DNA of 64,000 nucleotides from Dasypus novemcinctus. Its lineage: Eukaryota > Chordata > Mammalia > Cingulata > Dasypodidae. The position numbers and the translations under genes were made by a program. Each line of letters begins with the position of its first letter. Positions within the stretch are counted from its first letter, which is position 1. Under the pieces are notes generated by a model. That model saw nothing but the letters and a program-made list of their open reading frames with translations. It was not told where the DNA came from and did not search any database. Where the stretch lies: contig NC_080676.1 of NCBI RefSeq assembly GCF_030445035.2, positions 14,918,940-14,982,939 of the forward strand, given 5' to 3'. This document shows, one piece after another, positions 18,961 through 33,225 of this stretch.

Positions 18961-19789
18961 AATCTACACATTAGGACATAATTATGAATACTAGAAGCAA
19001 AAAATAGGAGAAAGTGCCCTTTAAGAATCCCAAGACATATTAAGAAAAGCTGGAAGGTGACGAATGCCTTTTTATATAAATATCGTATGAGACACAAAAC
19101 TCCAATAAGCTGGAGAATTTGGAAACATCCAGGAGGTAGACATCTATATTACAAATACTAAGCAGGCAAAGAGGACTTCCATTAATGATCTTTCAGTTCA
19201 CCAAAGTACAGCATGTACATGTCAAAAAGATAAGAAAACAAGAATTAACAGCTTGTTTAAATTAAATTTAGGATGACAAATCTCTGGAGTAATTTAACCT
19301 GGCCATCCCTCATCTTTTAGGAATGGAGAATTAAGAGATTAGTGTTTAGTATAAAATGGATTTCTTACAGAGGACACCATCTGGAAAGGCTGACGAAATA
19401 CGCCCAACAAAAATAAACAACAAAAATAAAAGACAACCCTAGATTTGTTTTTTTTGAGAATTGAAATATTTTTAAACAATACTTAGACTATCTTTTCAAA
19501 ATTATGTGTAATCATGAATTTCCCAAAAAGAAAAGAACAATTTGAATGTGTACGGACTTCTTAAATAATGACATCTCTCCCAATATGTCATCAATATATT
19601 TGATGATAAATGAATTAAAAGGAATGGTTTCCTTTATTAAAAATGATTATATAAGTACAACTTCAATAATTTATCTAGGGAAAAGTATAAACCAAATCCC
19701 ACAGCTGTTTGCACGTACTTCCATGGTAGCGTTATGGATAGAGTAATAAGCTAAAAACAATTAACCTTATATTCCGTGGGAATGGAAAA

Positions 19790-20290
19790 AGGTGCAGTGA
19801 CTATGGGCAGCAATATGGGCAATTCCTCAAAAGGTGAAATATATAAGTACTATATAACCCGTCAATTCCACTCCTAGGAATATACTCCCCAAAATTGAAA
19901 ACAGGAACTCAAACAGATATTTATAGTCCAATGTTTATGGCAGTATTAATCACAATAGTCAAAGGTGGAAACTATCCAAGTTGTTCCTACACAGATGCAG
20001 GGATAAACAAAATGTGGTATATTCACACAGTGGAATATTATTGGCTGTAAGAAAGAATGAAGTTCTAATTCATGCTGCAACACGGATGAACCATACAAAT
20101 ATTATACTGAGCGAAGTAAGCAAGGCATATAACAACAAATACTGTACATGGTTACTTATATGAAATATCTAGTAATAGCAAATTCACAGAGACAGAAAAT
20201 AGGTTAGAAGGTAACAGAGAATGAGGGAAGGAGAGGAGGTGAGGTTTTTGCTTGAAGAGAATAGAAGTTTGTAAATTTGAAAATATATAT
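19790..20290 (+). mobile_element. LINE-1 3' end, sense
   Basis: The plus strand has 'ccgtcaattccactcctagg' and 'ggtatattcacacagtggaatatta', the end of L1 ORF2 read in sense but with broken frames, followed by a 3' UTR stub and an (AT)n tract at 20284-20300. Confidence 0.8.
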
Positions 20291-20733
20291 ATATATATAA
20301 GAAAAAAATCATATTCCCACACATTACTTAATTTCTACTCTCAATAACAGAAATCCTCTACTACAGCTCATGCTAAATGTGATTTTGGAAATAGGCAGTT
20401 AAAATTTATCTACTCTCTCTCTGGGGTATCCTCAGGCTCCCTCATGGAAATATAAAAGAAAAATCTGTAGGAAGGTAGTTTGCATCAATACTTGTTTAAA
20501 ATGTACATCAGTATCTTTTGAAACTGCATTCTTTAAATTGATTTAGGTACTAGAAGCTAAATGATAGAAATTAAATACATTCCTTTCATAATAAAAGACA
20601 TAATTCTTCCCATGAATGAGGAATATTCTCATCTTTTTTGTTACATATGACAACTAATATTTAGCATTTATTAGGTTTGCTCTATTTCATAACATCAGTA
20701 AGGGGCCATAAAGGCACAATAGAGGAAGATATC

Positions 20734-21250
20734 TGTATTAGTTAGCCAAAGGGGTGCTGATGCAAAATACTAGAAATTGGTTGGCTTTTATAAAGGGTAT
20801 TTATTTGGGGTAGGAGCTTACAGATACCAGACCATAAAGTATAAGTTACTTCCCTCACCAAAGTCTATTTTCACGTGTTGGAGCAAGATGGCTGTCAACG
20901 TCTGCAAGAGTTCACGCTTCCCGGATTCCTTCTTTCCAAGGTCTTGCTTTTCTCTGGGTTCAAGGTTCCTTTCTTCCTGGGGTTTGCTTCTCTTTCCTCT
21001 GCAAGCTTACTTCCCAGGGCTCCAACTTAAGTCTTTAGCATCAAATTCCAGCATCAAAACTCCAACATCAAAAACCTCAGCTCTGTTCTTTGCCATGCCT
21101 TTTATCTGTGAGTCCCCACCCACCAAGAGGTGGGAACTCAATGCCCTAATCATAATTCAATCATGCCCAGGTACAGATCAGATTACAAACATAATCCAAT
21201 ATCTATATCCCACTGCTATACTCCACCCTCCGAATTTCAAAAAGACATCA
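20734..21250 (-). repeat. MaLR/ERVL-like LTR, copy 1
   Basis: It begins 'tgtattagttagccaaagggg' and contains 'tttataaagggtatttatttgggg' and 'ggagcaagatggct'. Read in complement it ends in ...aactaataca, as MaLR-type LTRs do. A second copy in the same orientation starts at 22788. A-rich tract 21258-21273 follows. Confidence 0.6.
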
Positions 21251-22787
21251 CAATATTAAAAAAAAAAAAAAACTTAAATCAGTAATAATGTAAGTACTAA
21301 ATCATATCACAATCAATTTAAAGAAGTACACTTTGTCTTGGGGCAAAGTCCTGGTCTGCTATAGACCTCTGAAACTTACAAAAACAATTTATGTGTTTCC
21401 AATAAACAAAGGGACAGACATAGGATAAGCATTTTCATTACAGTAAGTAGAAATTGGTAGGGAAACATGAGTCATCGGTCCTCAACAGTTCTGTAAACCT
21501 GTAGGGCATCCTCCACTTGATTTCAGTCTGAGAGTCATTCTTAAGATGATGGCTTCTTCTCCTTGGGGCCATTTGGGGATCCACCCTTTCCATAGTCTTG
21601 CCCAATGGCCATTTTCTTGGTCCACCCTCATCAAGCATTTGGGTGTCCACCAAGCTCCAGACCTCTCTCTGCAAGACTGTTGGGGTGATTTCCATGTCTT
21701 ATCCAATCTTTGGGTTAGAGTCTTAATCCCCCTAGCACAGCATCTTGAAGACAACATTCCCCCCAACCTTTGGCATACAAGCTCAACCCTCTCAGAGCAA
21801 TGATTTTGACCACCTGGGCTTCCTAACCTTTGGGGACAGCTCCACCCCTCTCAGACCTGTGGGGTGCTGACCGCAACTGCCCTAATCCTTTAGGAATGTT
21901 CTCCAATCTCTCTGTACCCTGGGGCAGCAAAACTCTCCCAGAACATCAGACAGGAAAATTCACCCTCTTCAACTGCTAGGGCAAACTCACCCTCTCTGTA
22001 CACATGGGTGGGTTTCCTCTCTTGGCCCAAGGTGAGGTATTAATTCCAGATCTCAGCTTCCATGGTTTTCCTCTTAAAGCTGTTTCTTCTTCAATCTCTC
22101 TTTTCCATGTCCTTTTTATTCCAGGCTGACAGTGGTTTTGTTCATACAGCTCTCTCAAAAAGTCTGTTGGTTTAGCATGCAGGAAGCAGAGGTCTAAGCC
22201 ATCAGACAGTAAGACTTCCCACAAGTCTTTGTTAGATAACTGCATCTTCAATCTTTATTTACCAGTTCCAAGTTTAGTTAAGTTCTCCAACAGGGCACTT
22301 TCATCTGGGAGTTTGATTTCCAGGGGCTTGGAATTTGCTGAGTTAGTTTCTCTTCTCTTTGTGCCTAACAGTTTCAGTTCTTAGCATATCTCTTTCATCT
22401 AGCATTTTGCTATAAGCTGCAAGCAGAAGCCAAGCTGCAGTCTCCAGGTTTACTTTGGAAATTTCTTTAGCTAAATGCCCAGGGTCACCATTTTCAAATT
22501 CTGCCTTCCAAAAAACCAGGAGTTAATCTTGCTAAGTTCTCTGCAACTTTAAAACATGGATTGCCTTTCCTCCAGTTTCCAATAATAGTTTCATCATTTA
22601 CTTCTAAGGCATCATAAAAAGTCCCTTTAGCATCCATATTGCTATCAACAGTCTCTTCAAAGCACTGTAGGTCTTTTCTTCCAATCATCTCATGATTTCT
22701 CAAAAAAATACTCCTTACCCATTTATAAAACCATTCCAGCATTTTGGTAACTGCGAAAGCACTTCCCCACTCCTCTGTACCAAATTC
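21251..22787 (-). mobile_element. Possible internal region of an LTR element
   Basis: It lies between two LTR-like copies in the same orientation. No retroviral protein is readable. The sequence is pyrimidine-rich with recurring 'gggtccacc'-like phrases (21540-21800). It could equally be another old repeat that happens to lie between two solo LTRs. Confidence 0.35.
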
Positions 22788-23185
22788 TGTATTAGTCAGC
22801 CTAAGGGGGGCTGATGTAAAATACCAGAAAAATGTTGATTTTTATAAAAGGTATTTATCTGGGGTAGGAGCTTACAGATACCAGGCCATAAAACATAATT
22901 TACTTCCCTTACCAAAGTCTATTTTCACGTGTTGGAGCAAGATGGCTGCCGACATGTTGAGGGTGCAGGCTTCCTGGATTCCTCCATTCCAGGATCTTGC
23001 TTCTGTCTGGGTTCAAGGTTCCTTTCTTCCTGGGGCTGGCTTCTCTTTTCTCTGTGAGAGTACTTCCCAGGGCTCCAGCTTAAGTCTTCAGTATCAAACT
23101 CCAACATCAAAACTTCAGAGTCAAAAACCCTCAACTCTGTTCTTTGCCATGCTTTTTATCTGTGAGTCCCCACCCCACCAAGTTG
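22788..23185 (-). repeat. MaLR/ERVL-like LTR, copy 2 (truncated)
   Basis: It is clearly similar to 20734-21130 ('tgtattagtcagcctaa', 'acttcccttaccaaagtct', 'ttcacgtgttggagcaagatgg'), but stops near 'ccccaccccaccaag', before the last ~130 bases of copy 1. Confidence 0.6.
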
Positions 23186-24929
23186 CAACTAGCAAATTAG
23201 GGAAGTGATAATACATATATTGATTGTTGCATTGGTTCGTGTGGGATTTTTCCTAGGCAAGTGAAGTCAGAAGACAGGTAATAGAATTTAACATTTATCA
23301 GGAAAAGAAATATATAGCACAAGTTCACAAGGCCAGACCTAGGGCCCCATTAGGCGCTGACCACCTTAAATATTATATTTTTTTAGAAGAAGGAGAGTAA
23401 AATGGAAACCATTGGCCATTTCTCCTAGTAACCTAGTTTCTCCTCTAGATCAGGATTCCTGCTGTCACAGGTAATTACGCTACTCAGATAAGTCAACTGT
23501 TCCAGTGGGAGGGGATTGTGGTGAAAAAGAAAGTGAAACTTGAAAAATAGATATCCAGAAAGCCAAGCCTACACTAAAGGAGAGCATTTGGAAGATAAGG
23601 AAATAGGGATGGGAATAAGGAAAAAAGTCTTTACATGTTGCAAAAGATTGGCTGTGAGAAGAATAGTAAGATTCCTTAAAAGGTATTAAAAATCTTGTGT
23701 TCCCTATCCAAAGAATTTAGGAAATCAGTTGTGATTATATAAATATAGTAAACTTTCACTTAGAACATTTTAAAGCAATGTCAATATATGAAAAGCATCA
23801 CAGCACTCACCTTAGTTTCCTTCAGTATTGGAATATTTATTTCCATTTCTTAGTCATTTTTGTCCCCCAACCTTCCCTGTGAAAATTTTATTTTCTAGCA
23901 ACAAGAAGAAACAAATTATCTGATAAAATTAGACAGGTTATTAAGAAAATTCAAGAACAGGGGACTTTTATATTAGAATATAAAAAAGGCACCTACTCAT
24001 TTTCCCATGATGCCCACCCCCCATGACTAATTGAATTCTTTTTAATGCAGGCATAGGCCAAAGAGCAAGTAGGGACATTGGGAAATACTTATATGTGTGT
24101 GTGTGTGTGTTCAATCTTGTTAAAAGAAAGCTTTTTCTGAATTCTGGATCTTTACAGTAGAAAATATAAATAACAACGAAGCTGAGTCCTAAGCCCTTTA
24201 CATCACAGGTGTATTAAGTACTATTGGTAATTACAAATAAGTTTCTGCAACTCAACATGTTCTCTTGGGACAAACTGACTATTCTTGTGGGACAAATACG
24301 ATTTATAGGTGCAATATTAAACTTGTCAGAGGCCAACCTTTTATGACACAAAATTCTAGTTAAGAGATGCTGTAGATACATAGATGTTTGCCAATGAACA
24401 TGAAAATATTTGATGTTGCTTGTATTACTATCAACATACATCTTAAAATCTCCTAAAATGGTAACAGAAAACATTGCACACTAAAAAGTTTAAGCATAAA
24501 ATAGAGACTGACATAATACTCAGGGAGAATTGCAGCCACCCATCAAAAAAGAAATCTCAACAACTCGGAGGAGAATTGAAAAATCATATCTTTCAGTCTC
24601 TACTTTTTGTTGTTGTTGTTCTGGATACATGGGAAACCATCTGGAAGGAAGAAAGAGTAGGATTATCTATAAACTACCTGTTTTGACAGAGACAAATGCT
24701 GATAATGAGTAGGTTGTGTCTATAGTTCTTGGCTCTTCACATCAGCAAGAGATGAAGGAAAGCAGAAACTCCTGATATATTTGTCTAAAATGGTGTGACC
24801 ACAGGCAACAGGAGTTCAGCTAAAGTTCAGGGTAGATGTTGCCAGGAGTTTACAATGCAGGAAAAAGGAAAATTGCTTGCAGGTTTACTCTTGCCTCTTA
24901 CCTCTACTTCCAGGATCATTAGGGTCAAG
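23186..24929. other. AT-rich sequence, nothing recognised
   Basis: No gene or named repeat was recognised. A short (TG)n is at about 24092-24110 and a (TTG)n at 24607-24620. Part of 24750-24929 may be the 3' UTR of the pseudogene that follows. Confidence 0.5.
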
Positions 24930-25767
<838 letters not shown>

Positions 25768-27720
25768 GTTGCTCTGAAACCTGAAAGTGAAGGGGTCAAG
25801 GGAAAACCCTGAGGCTCCAGCAGCCTCTTGCTGGAGGACGGGGCTGGGGTGGTCCTGTCTGCCTTGGCTTGCGTTTAACCTCTTCTCGTTCCTAGCTGTA
25901 CCTCCTCACCTTATTATTTACAATGGTATCCGTAGTTTAAAATCATTATTTTCTCTGCCATACACATTGTAAAAATATAAAATTAAGCTATGTGTGGGAA
26001 CATAAGTTTTTAAAAAAGGAAAAAATCAGACAGAATTTTACAGGAGGAAAGAAAAACTGAAAAGTGTCTGAAGGGTACTGAAAATTAGATAAGACAGTAC
26101 AAGCGACGATACAAAAGGCTGATGCTATTTTAAGCAAGTTATATCAAGTTTCTGTGGCATATTAGGAATGAAGGTTTCCATACGCATAAAATGCAAAGTC
26201 TTCCTTGGAAAACTGTCTCTTAAAAGCTTCATATCAGCTTCCAAAATAAGCATAATAATAGAAATAATAAAGACCAATGTAATAAAAGAAATAAATTATT
26301 AACTGCAAATAAAAAGCATCGAAAGAAGACCATGATAACAGTTCAAGTTTTCAACAGTTCAAAAATTCAAAGAACAGTAGCTAAGAAGTGATAAGAATAA
26401 TAAATAGAATTTTAGGGACAAAGCAAGGGAAACTACTCATTAAAAAAATTCTAACTGGGACAGAAGATATTACACAAACTCAACTGTGAAAAGAATCAAT
26501 AGGAAGGAGATAAATTTGACCCTTAATTTTCAACTGCCTTCACTAATATAATGGTTTAGTTTCTGAATACAGTACAACACTGTGCAATTGACCAGTCATA
26601 ATGTTATTGTCTACTTTGATGTAGGCGCATCCATAAGTCAAGCCTTTCTGAACCAAGGCACACTTGAAGAAGCTAAATTTATATTTTTAGTGGTTCTTCT
26701 TTACTATGACAATGAACTTGAAAACAGCACCACATGGTTTAAAATCTCAGCAATTCCACTTATTATTTGAACATCTTTTGAAAATTAATGGAAAAAAGAA
26801 TAATTCCCAATAACTTTTATGAAGATTAAAAGAGTATTCATGCATAAAGGCAATTAAGAGAAAATATGCTACATAAATGCAATGAACAAATATTAGATAA
26901 ATATGCACTTGCAATTGAGCACCATGTTTTGTGGGTATTTCATATTTTCTTCTTGCCTAAATGAAGACAATTACAGAAAGACAAATGTCATATTACATTA
27001 GGTTAGGTTTCTTTTATAAAATAATTACATCTTTTTTCCATTTTAAGTATTTACAAATGCCAAACAAAGAAATATTGCAAATTATGTAGAATTCAATCAC
27101 TGAAGAACATTGTTTTTCACTCAAAAGGACTTCAGAGCATGAGTCTAATATCTCAGTGATTCAGTAATTCAATCAATATTATCTGAAACATCTATTTATA
27201 GACTTATCAATTACATTTCTTGATTGCTTAGATGAACAGGCAATTTAGTCACTACTTCCCACAGATAAGGTGAGCTATCATGGATCTTGATGGAAATCAT
27301 AGCAGTTATCTAACTTTTCTCTTTCCAAACCATTGGCAGATGATTATAAGAAGCTGGGCTATCTGTTCAGTTCCACAGCATCATCAGCTACAAGTCTCAT
27401 TCATCATGACCAAAAAATTTGACCTGGAGAACATCCCTTATATGTAATCCCTGAGGAATGTTAGGAAGTACGTTCTTGTCAATGGAAGACAGCTTTTAGG
27501 ATTTCACCACAACAGAGATTTGTTATTAATTTTGATGAATGAATGTATGTGGCCATCTAAAAGAAGATCATAAATGTATGAGTAAAAACAGATAGAGTCA
27601 CAGAACATATTTTAGGAAAAATGTATTCTTTTTGTGTGATAGGCTTAATCTGCCTGATTCACTTAATTTTTTTCCATTGAATGTCTCCTATTTTTATTAT
27701 ACTTTAAGAATACCTGCTAG
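25768..27720. other. AT-rich sequence, nothing recognised
   Basis: No gene and no clear repeat was recognised. ORFs are under 65 codons and look random. Confidence 0.5.
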
Positions 27721-27734
27721 CTTCCCAGTCCTAG

Positions 27735-27850
27735 GTAATTCTATAGAATCCTCAGGCATATCTAGTATCATGACAATTTTACAAATGAGGAAACTGAAGT
27801 TGAAGGAGATATATAATATAATATATTTAAGTTTAGCCAATGAGTAACCG
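27735..27850 (-). mobile_element. MIR SINE fragment
   Basis: The phrase 'attttacaaatgaggaaactgaag' followed by 'ttagccaatgagtaac' is a MIR core in complement orientation. Confidence 0.6.
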
Positions 27851-28017
27851 ACATTAACTGGGGCTTTTTAAATTATAAAGATAATACTATGCTTACTAAA
27901 CATTATCACCTATTATGTATATTTATTACAATAGGTATTGTATGCCAAATATATGTTAACCATTAGGGATTCTAAAATACATCATGCACAGCACTTACTT
28001 AAGCTTTACAACTTTTA

Positions 28018-28440
28018 GTTTTTAGAATAGTTTTAGATTTACAGAAACATTGCAAAGATAGCAGAGAGAGTCCTCATATTCCCTGTACCAGTTTCCCCTA
28101 TTATTATCATCTTATGTCAGTATGGTACATCTGTTATAGCTAATGAGATCTGTAATGATGAATTATCATTAACTAAAATATAGTTTCTTCAGATTTCCAT
28201 CTTTTTCTGTTGCAGGATCCCATTCAGAATGCCATATTATATTTATTGGTCTTGTCTCTATAGGCTCTTCTAGGCTATGATAATTTCCCAAACTTTCCTT
28301 GTTTTTGAGGACTGTGACAGTTTTGAAGCGTACTTGTCACTATTTTGTAGAATGTCTCACACCTCAATTGAGATTTGCCTGATTTTTTTTCTTTTCATTA
28401 TTAGACTGGGGTAATGGGTTTTGGCAAGGAAAACCACAGA
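28018..28440 (-). mobile_element. Old LINE-1 3' UTR fragment, antisense
   Basis: The sequence 'ttttagatttacagaaacattgcaaagat' near 28031 and 'cccattcagaatgccatatt' near 28220 are familiar from antisense L1M 3' UTRs. Non-coding. Confidence 0.7.
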
Positions 28441-28729
28441 GTTAAATGCCATTTTAATCATGTCATATCAACATGGCTTACCACTGCTCATGTTGACTTT
28501 TATCACCTGACTGAACATAGACTTTTAAAAATAATTAAAATCAGCGTGATAAATGTTCAAAGTAGATGCCTGAACAGAGGCACTGAGGAGGGAAAGCAAA
28601 ACTTAAATTACATGCTAATGATTTATTTGCATGTTCTCTCACTTACTAAGAAAAAGATGTTTAAAATCTTCCCATATGATGGTGAATTTGCCTATTTCTA
28701 ATTTGCAGTTCTGATACATTATCTATCTA

Positions 28730-30620
28730 CCTACCTATCTATATATATATACACACAAATGTATATAGATTTTACTTTATATTTTTTTAGGTTTTATTCC
28801 TTTCATTCACATTTAGATTAGTTACCTCTTCCTGGTGAATTTGATATTTTAACATTATAAGTTTTACCTCTGTACCTCTAAAGAAGCTTTTCTTAAAGTC
28901 TACTCTTATGTAATTTATATAGCTACTCCATCTTTTGGTTAGTGGTTGCAACATATATGTATTTATTTATATTCCTCTATATTCTATCATTCTATATCCT
29001 GTAGGTGTCTTTTGAAACTACCATGTAGCTGTGTTTTTATTTAGCCTGTGGATCATTGTCATTTAATTGTGGCAGATATATTTAATGTCATTTTTATATA
29101 TTAATGTCTACGTCTACTACCTATTAATAAATAAGTTCTACAAGTCCCATCTTTTCTATGCTATATTTTCTCTACTTTCTCATTGTCATTTAATTGGGCA
29201 GAAATATTTAATGTCATTTTTATATATTAATGTCTATGTCTACTACCTATTAATAAATAAGTTCTACAAGTACCATCTTTTCTATGCTACATTTTCTCTA
29301 CTTTCTTGACCATTTATTGAACTGGTTATAAATTTTTAATTATTCCATTTTCTCCTGTCTGTGCTTATTAAAAAATTATTTTACAAATATTGTTGTTATT
29401 ACTCCAGAGATTAAAACATGCTTCTTTTGATTTATCGAAGGTTAATATCACTCTAAATATTTTTACTTTTTCCCCTATTTTCTGGTTACCCTTGCAAAAC
29501 TCATATGCAATTTTTACATATATTTTAATTCTAGAGATTTTAAATCCCAGAAAATACTATCATTATTGTTTTTTACAAAAGCAGTATTCATACTTACCCA
29601 TTTTTACTCTATTTCTTCCTTCCCTTTCCTGAACTTCCATCTGAAATATGTTCCTGCTGCCAGAAAAAATAATGTTTATTATTTTCTTAGAGCATGTATG
29701 CAAGTGATAAATTATTTAAGTTCTTGTTTTATTTCACATTTATTTTCTAAAAATACTTTTCTAGGTTGAATTTTAGGTTGACAGGTATCCTCTTTCATTA
29801 ATTTATATGAATCACCTCTCTATTCCTTCATTATCATTGTTGCTGTTGGAAAACCATTGTCAATCTAATGGTTACTCTACTGATGTTGATGTGTCTTTTA
29901 TATTAGGGTAATTTTAAGGTTATTCTCTTTGCATTTGAATTTCAAAAGTTTTGCTGTAATATAGCAAGAGATGAATTTATTTTTCATTTATCCTCATTTG
30001 TGTTTGGAATTCAAATTCATAACTTGATGGTCTTTGTCAGTTTTGGCAAATCCTCCTTCATTATTTGGTCAAATATTCTGTCAACTCCATTTTCTCTTCT
30101 GTCCCCTAAGAGCCAAATGACATGTCTATTAGGCCTTCTCACTGTATCCCTATATCTCTTAGTCTCTCTTCGCTATTTTGCAACATTTGTCCCTTTGTTT
30201 CAACCTCAATATTTTCCTCTAAGCTCTCTTCCAGTTTATTATTTTCCTTTTCAGCTGGGTTTCATTTGCTTCTTAATTTTGGTTCTGGTATTTCCATTTG
30301 GATCTTTTGGGTCTTTATATAGTTTCTACTTTCTATTCTTTATAACAGTTTCTTGAACATACTAAGCATGGGTGTTTAAAATCGGTTATTTATAACACTA
30401 TGACCTGAAATGGTAATAGTTCCACTGCCTGCACTGATTCCCTATGACTCTATTTCTATTTTCTATTGTTTCACCTGGATTTTATTCCTCTCATCTGGTC
30501 TCCTCATGTTCAAGATTATTTCTAACTCAGTACCAGGTGTTCCATATGAAAAACTGTAAAAAAAGTTTGAGGTCTAAGATGATGTTATCTTCTTAATTGA
30601 TTTACATTTGTTTCTTGCAC
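28730..30620 (-). mobile_element. LINE-1/HAL1-like antisense remnant
   Basis: Around 29920-30360 the plus strand resembles the complement of the HAL1/L1 ORF1 region ('ggcaaatcctccttcattatttggtcaaatattc'). The left part is less certain. A 127-bp tandem duplication lies inside it. No intact frame. Confidence 0.5.
29054..29306. repeat. Tandem duplication, 127-bp unit x 2
   Basis: Unit 1 (29054-29180) and unit 2 (29181-29306) share 'taatgtctacgtctactacc' and the rest of the unit, with only a handful of differences, so the duplication is fairly recent. Confidence 0.9.
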
Positions 30621-30689
30621 ATGGCTAAATGTGCTAGCACTTTTAGGACAAATTTCATCCAATACCCTTTTGTATAACAGCGGGTTTAA

Positions 30690-30915
30690 GAGCTTATACC
30701 CTGGGAACGGTTGGATTTGAAATATAATATTGGTTTTGAAGACTTTGGGCCATTTCTGTAACATCTCTAAGATTCCACTTTTGATTTCTGTTGTTCGTTT
30801 GTAAAATGAAGATAATTATGGTATTCTCTTCAGAGTTGATATGAAGGACTTACCACATGTTTGGCACATTATTATCACTCAAAAGTATTAGATATTGTTA
30901 TTGTCTTAATATCAC
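30690..30915 (+). mobile_element. MIR SINE
   Basis: The order 'gactttgggccatttctgtaacatctctaag', 'gtttgtaaaatgaagataat' and 'acatgtttggcacattatta' is the MIR consensus order in sense orientation. Confidence 0.75.
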
Positions 30916-33225
30916 TCATTGCTGTTATTATTTTTTATTTGGTGAATTAGGGTTAAATAGTATGCTTGCTCTGGGTTCTGAAATTTAAACATACCCAGTG
31001 AATAAGAAGCTGAAGAATGGATGACAATGAAAATATATATATTTGTATCTTCCTATCAGTTATTTCTGATAAAATATGACAAGGAGGGTAGATTTTTATG
31101 CAGTTGTAAATGTATTTTACTATCATTCTGCTTCATTTTTTCTTTTTAACTCTGCATGTGTATCTTCTTTTTCCCAAATTGTATCTGTTTCTTTATAACA
31201 TAACTTTTATTCATAGGGATAATAACTAGTTATTACTGAGTCATATTGTTTATGGACATAGTTTAATATGAAAGAATACAATATTAGAGCTAACTAGACA
31301 TAGATGGCATACATATGTCCATTATGTTCTACATAGCATGTTAAAAGCATGTCTATTTCATGGATAATTTACTACAGTTTTAGATAGTTATAAATTACAG
31401 TTCAATACCAGGTTTCTCATTAATACTATATTCAAGAAGTACATTGCAGTGGTGACTATTCTAATATTTACATTGGTCACTATATCATTGGTGCATTCTT
31501 AAAGTTTTAACCACTTAAGAAGTTCGATTAAATAACTGCAATGGAACTAACAAAAAGAAGAACTGGAAGAGATTAATGAAAAAAAATTATTACTTTGAGA
31601 CTCATTTGTTCTGAATTATAGCTAGAGAAATTCCATTCATTGGTCCTGCAAGTGCAGCAGCCTTTAATGGAGATGAAACTGAGCAAATTGGGTACGTTTT
31701 TTAAACTTTTCATTAACAAAATTAATTACAGGCCAAGAAATAATTTCAGTAAAAAGCAGAAGTTTTACAGAAGCAGTAGTATGCAAAGAATTTATGTCTG
31801 ATAAATATGGAAAAATAAGTTGAAAATGTTTTTTTCTAGTTAAAGATAGAAGCATTATGGTTTTGCTAAAGAAACTAAACTTCAAAAGGAATAGAGAGTA
31901 TACCTCAAGTAAGGGCACAAAATATGGAATTCTTCTTACACGCAAGAGGCTGATGACCTTTGTGTAAAATTCTAACAAGTACTGAACACCTTCATCTACA
32001 ATCATTCATTTAGTCTATATAATAATGGTATGATATAAAATATGATATAAAATATCATATTTTTATAAGTATTAACAAATAAGAAATCTAGGACTCTGAT
32101 TATTTTCAACTTCATCTAGCTCATAGCAGGGTGGAGTCATGTCTCAATACTGCATCTCTGTACCACATCACACTGCCTCTTCTTCTGAGTAGTATTCCCT
32201 TATGGAATATAGTTATTCAACTTGTTCTATTAAAAAACAATTTAATCCTTATCCACAGAAACCTGCCTCTGTTGTTCACTTGCTGTTATACTATATTTCT
32301 TTTACCCAGGTTGTGTTTGCCAAGTGAGAGGGAAAAAATTGGCTCAAAGAAGGAAAGCAACTAGCTAAAATGAAAAGCTATAATCTTCTATGACCAAAAC
32401 TTTTAAGTTAATACCCGTAAATGACTTATACTGAGCAAAATAAATCATTTAATAGAAAAATGCTCTCATGATACTGAATTATAATGTAAAAATTAAATGA
32501 TACCATGAATGAAATTTACTATAAAATATTTTAGGAAAAAAAGGGGAAAAGGATAAATTGAATAAACTTGGAGAAACAGTAACCATAATTGGTAGAGACC
32601 TGGGTCACAGGTGTTCATTTATACTACTCTTTCTACTTCAGTAGATATTTGAAATTTTTCATACCGAAAATGTTATTTCTAAATGCCAACATGAATCAAA
32701 TTCTCTTAACTATTATCAGAGACAATATCATCTGTTGTTTTAAAAATAGCTGGAATTTAAAAAATAAAGCAACGTTTTAGGATTTATGATGCCTCATCAT
32801 TTCTATCAGGAATTTTTATGATATAGTAAGATATTACTTACTGCTTACAATGACCTTACTTTCAAAACCAATAAGCTTTTTATATTATAATAAAATATAG
32901 GAAGTGAGAGAAAAGAAGAGAAAATAAAATAAATCAAAGAACACCAATAAAGATTCTCACCCACTTGCCATTCAAGGATTTACTCCTGAATGTCATTTAA
33001 TTTTCATGCTACTGACTGAATAAGATCACAGGAGAAATGACACTGAGAGGCCACAGCACTATGAGAACTTCACTATTGTAGTAAAGTAAAAAATCTTTTA
33101 CGTCTCAAGCTTTTTCTCAATTTCCCAAATTTAATGTCACATAGTGTCCAGCAAACAAATGCATTTTAAATCCAGTGTATTTTACTCTAAGAAATCAGAT
33201 TCAGCAACTTTCAATTACTTTTTTT
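30916..33225. other. AT-rich sequence, nothing recognised
   Basis: No gene was found; the longest ORFs (113 codons at 31664-32005 minus, 77 at 32131-32364 plus) resemble no family I know. A short ATATAAAATATG-type repeat is at 32027-32055. Confidence 0.5.

Noticed and set aside
31664-32005. 113-codon minus-strand frame
   Set aside because: AT-driven open frame without motif.
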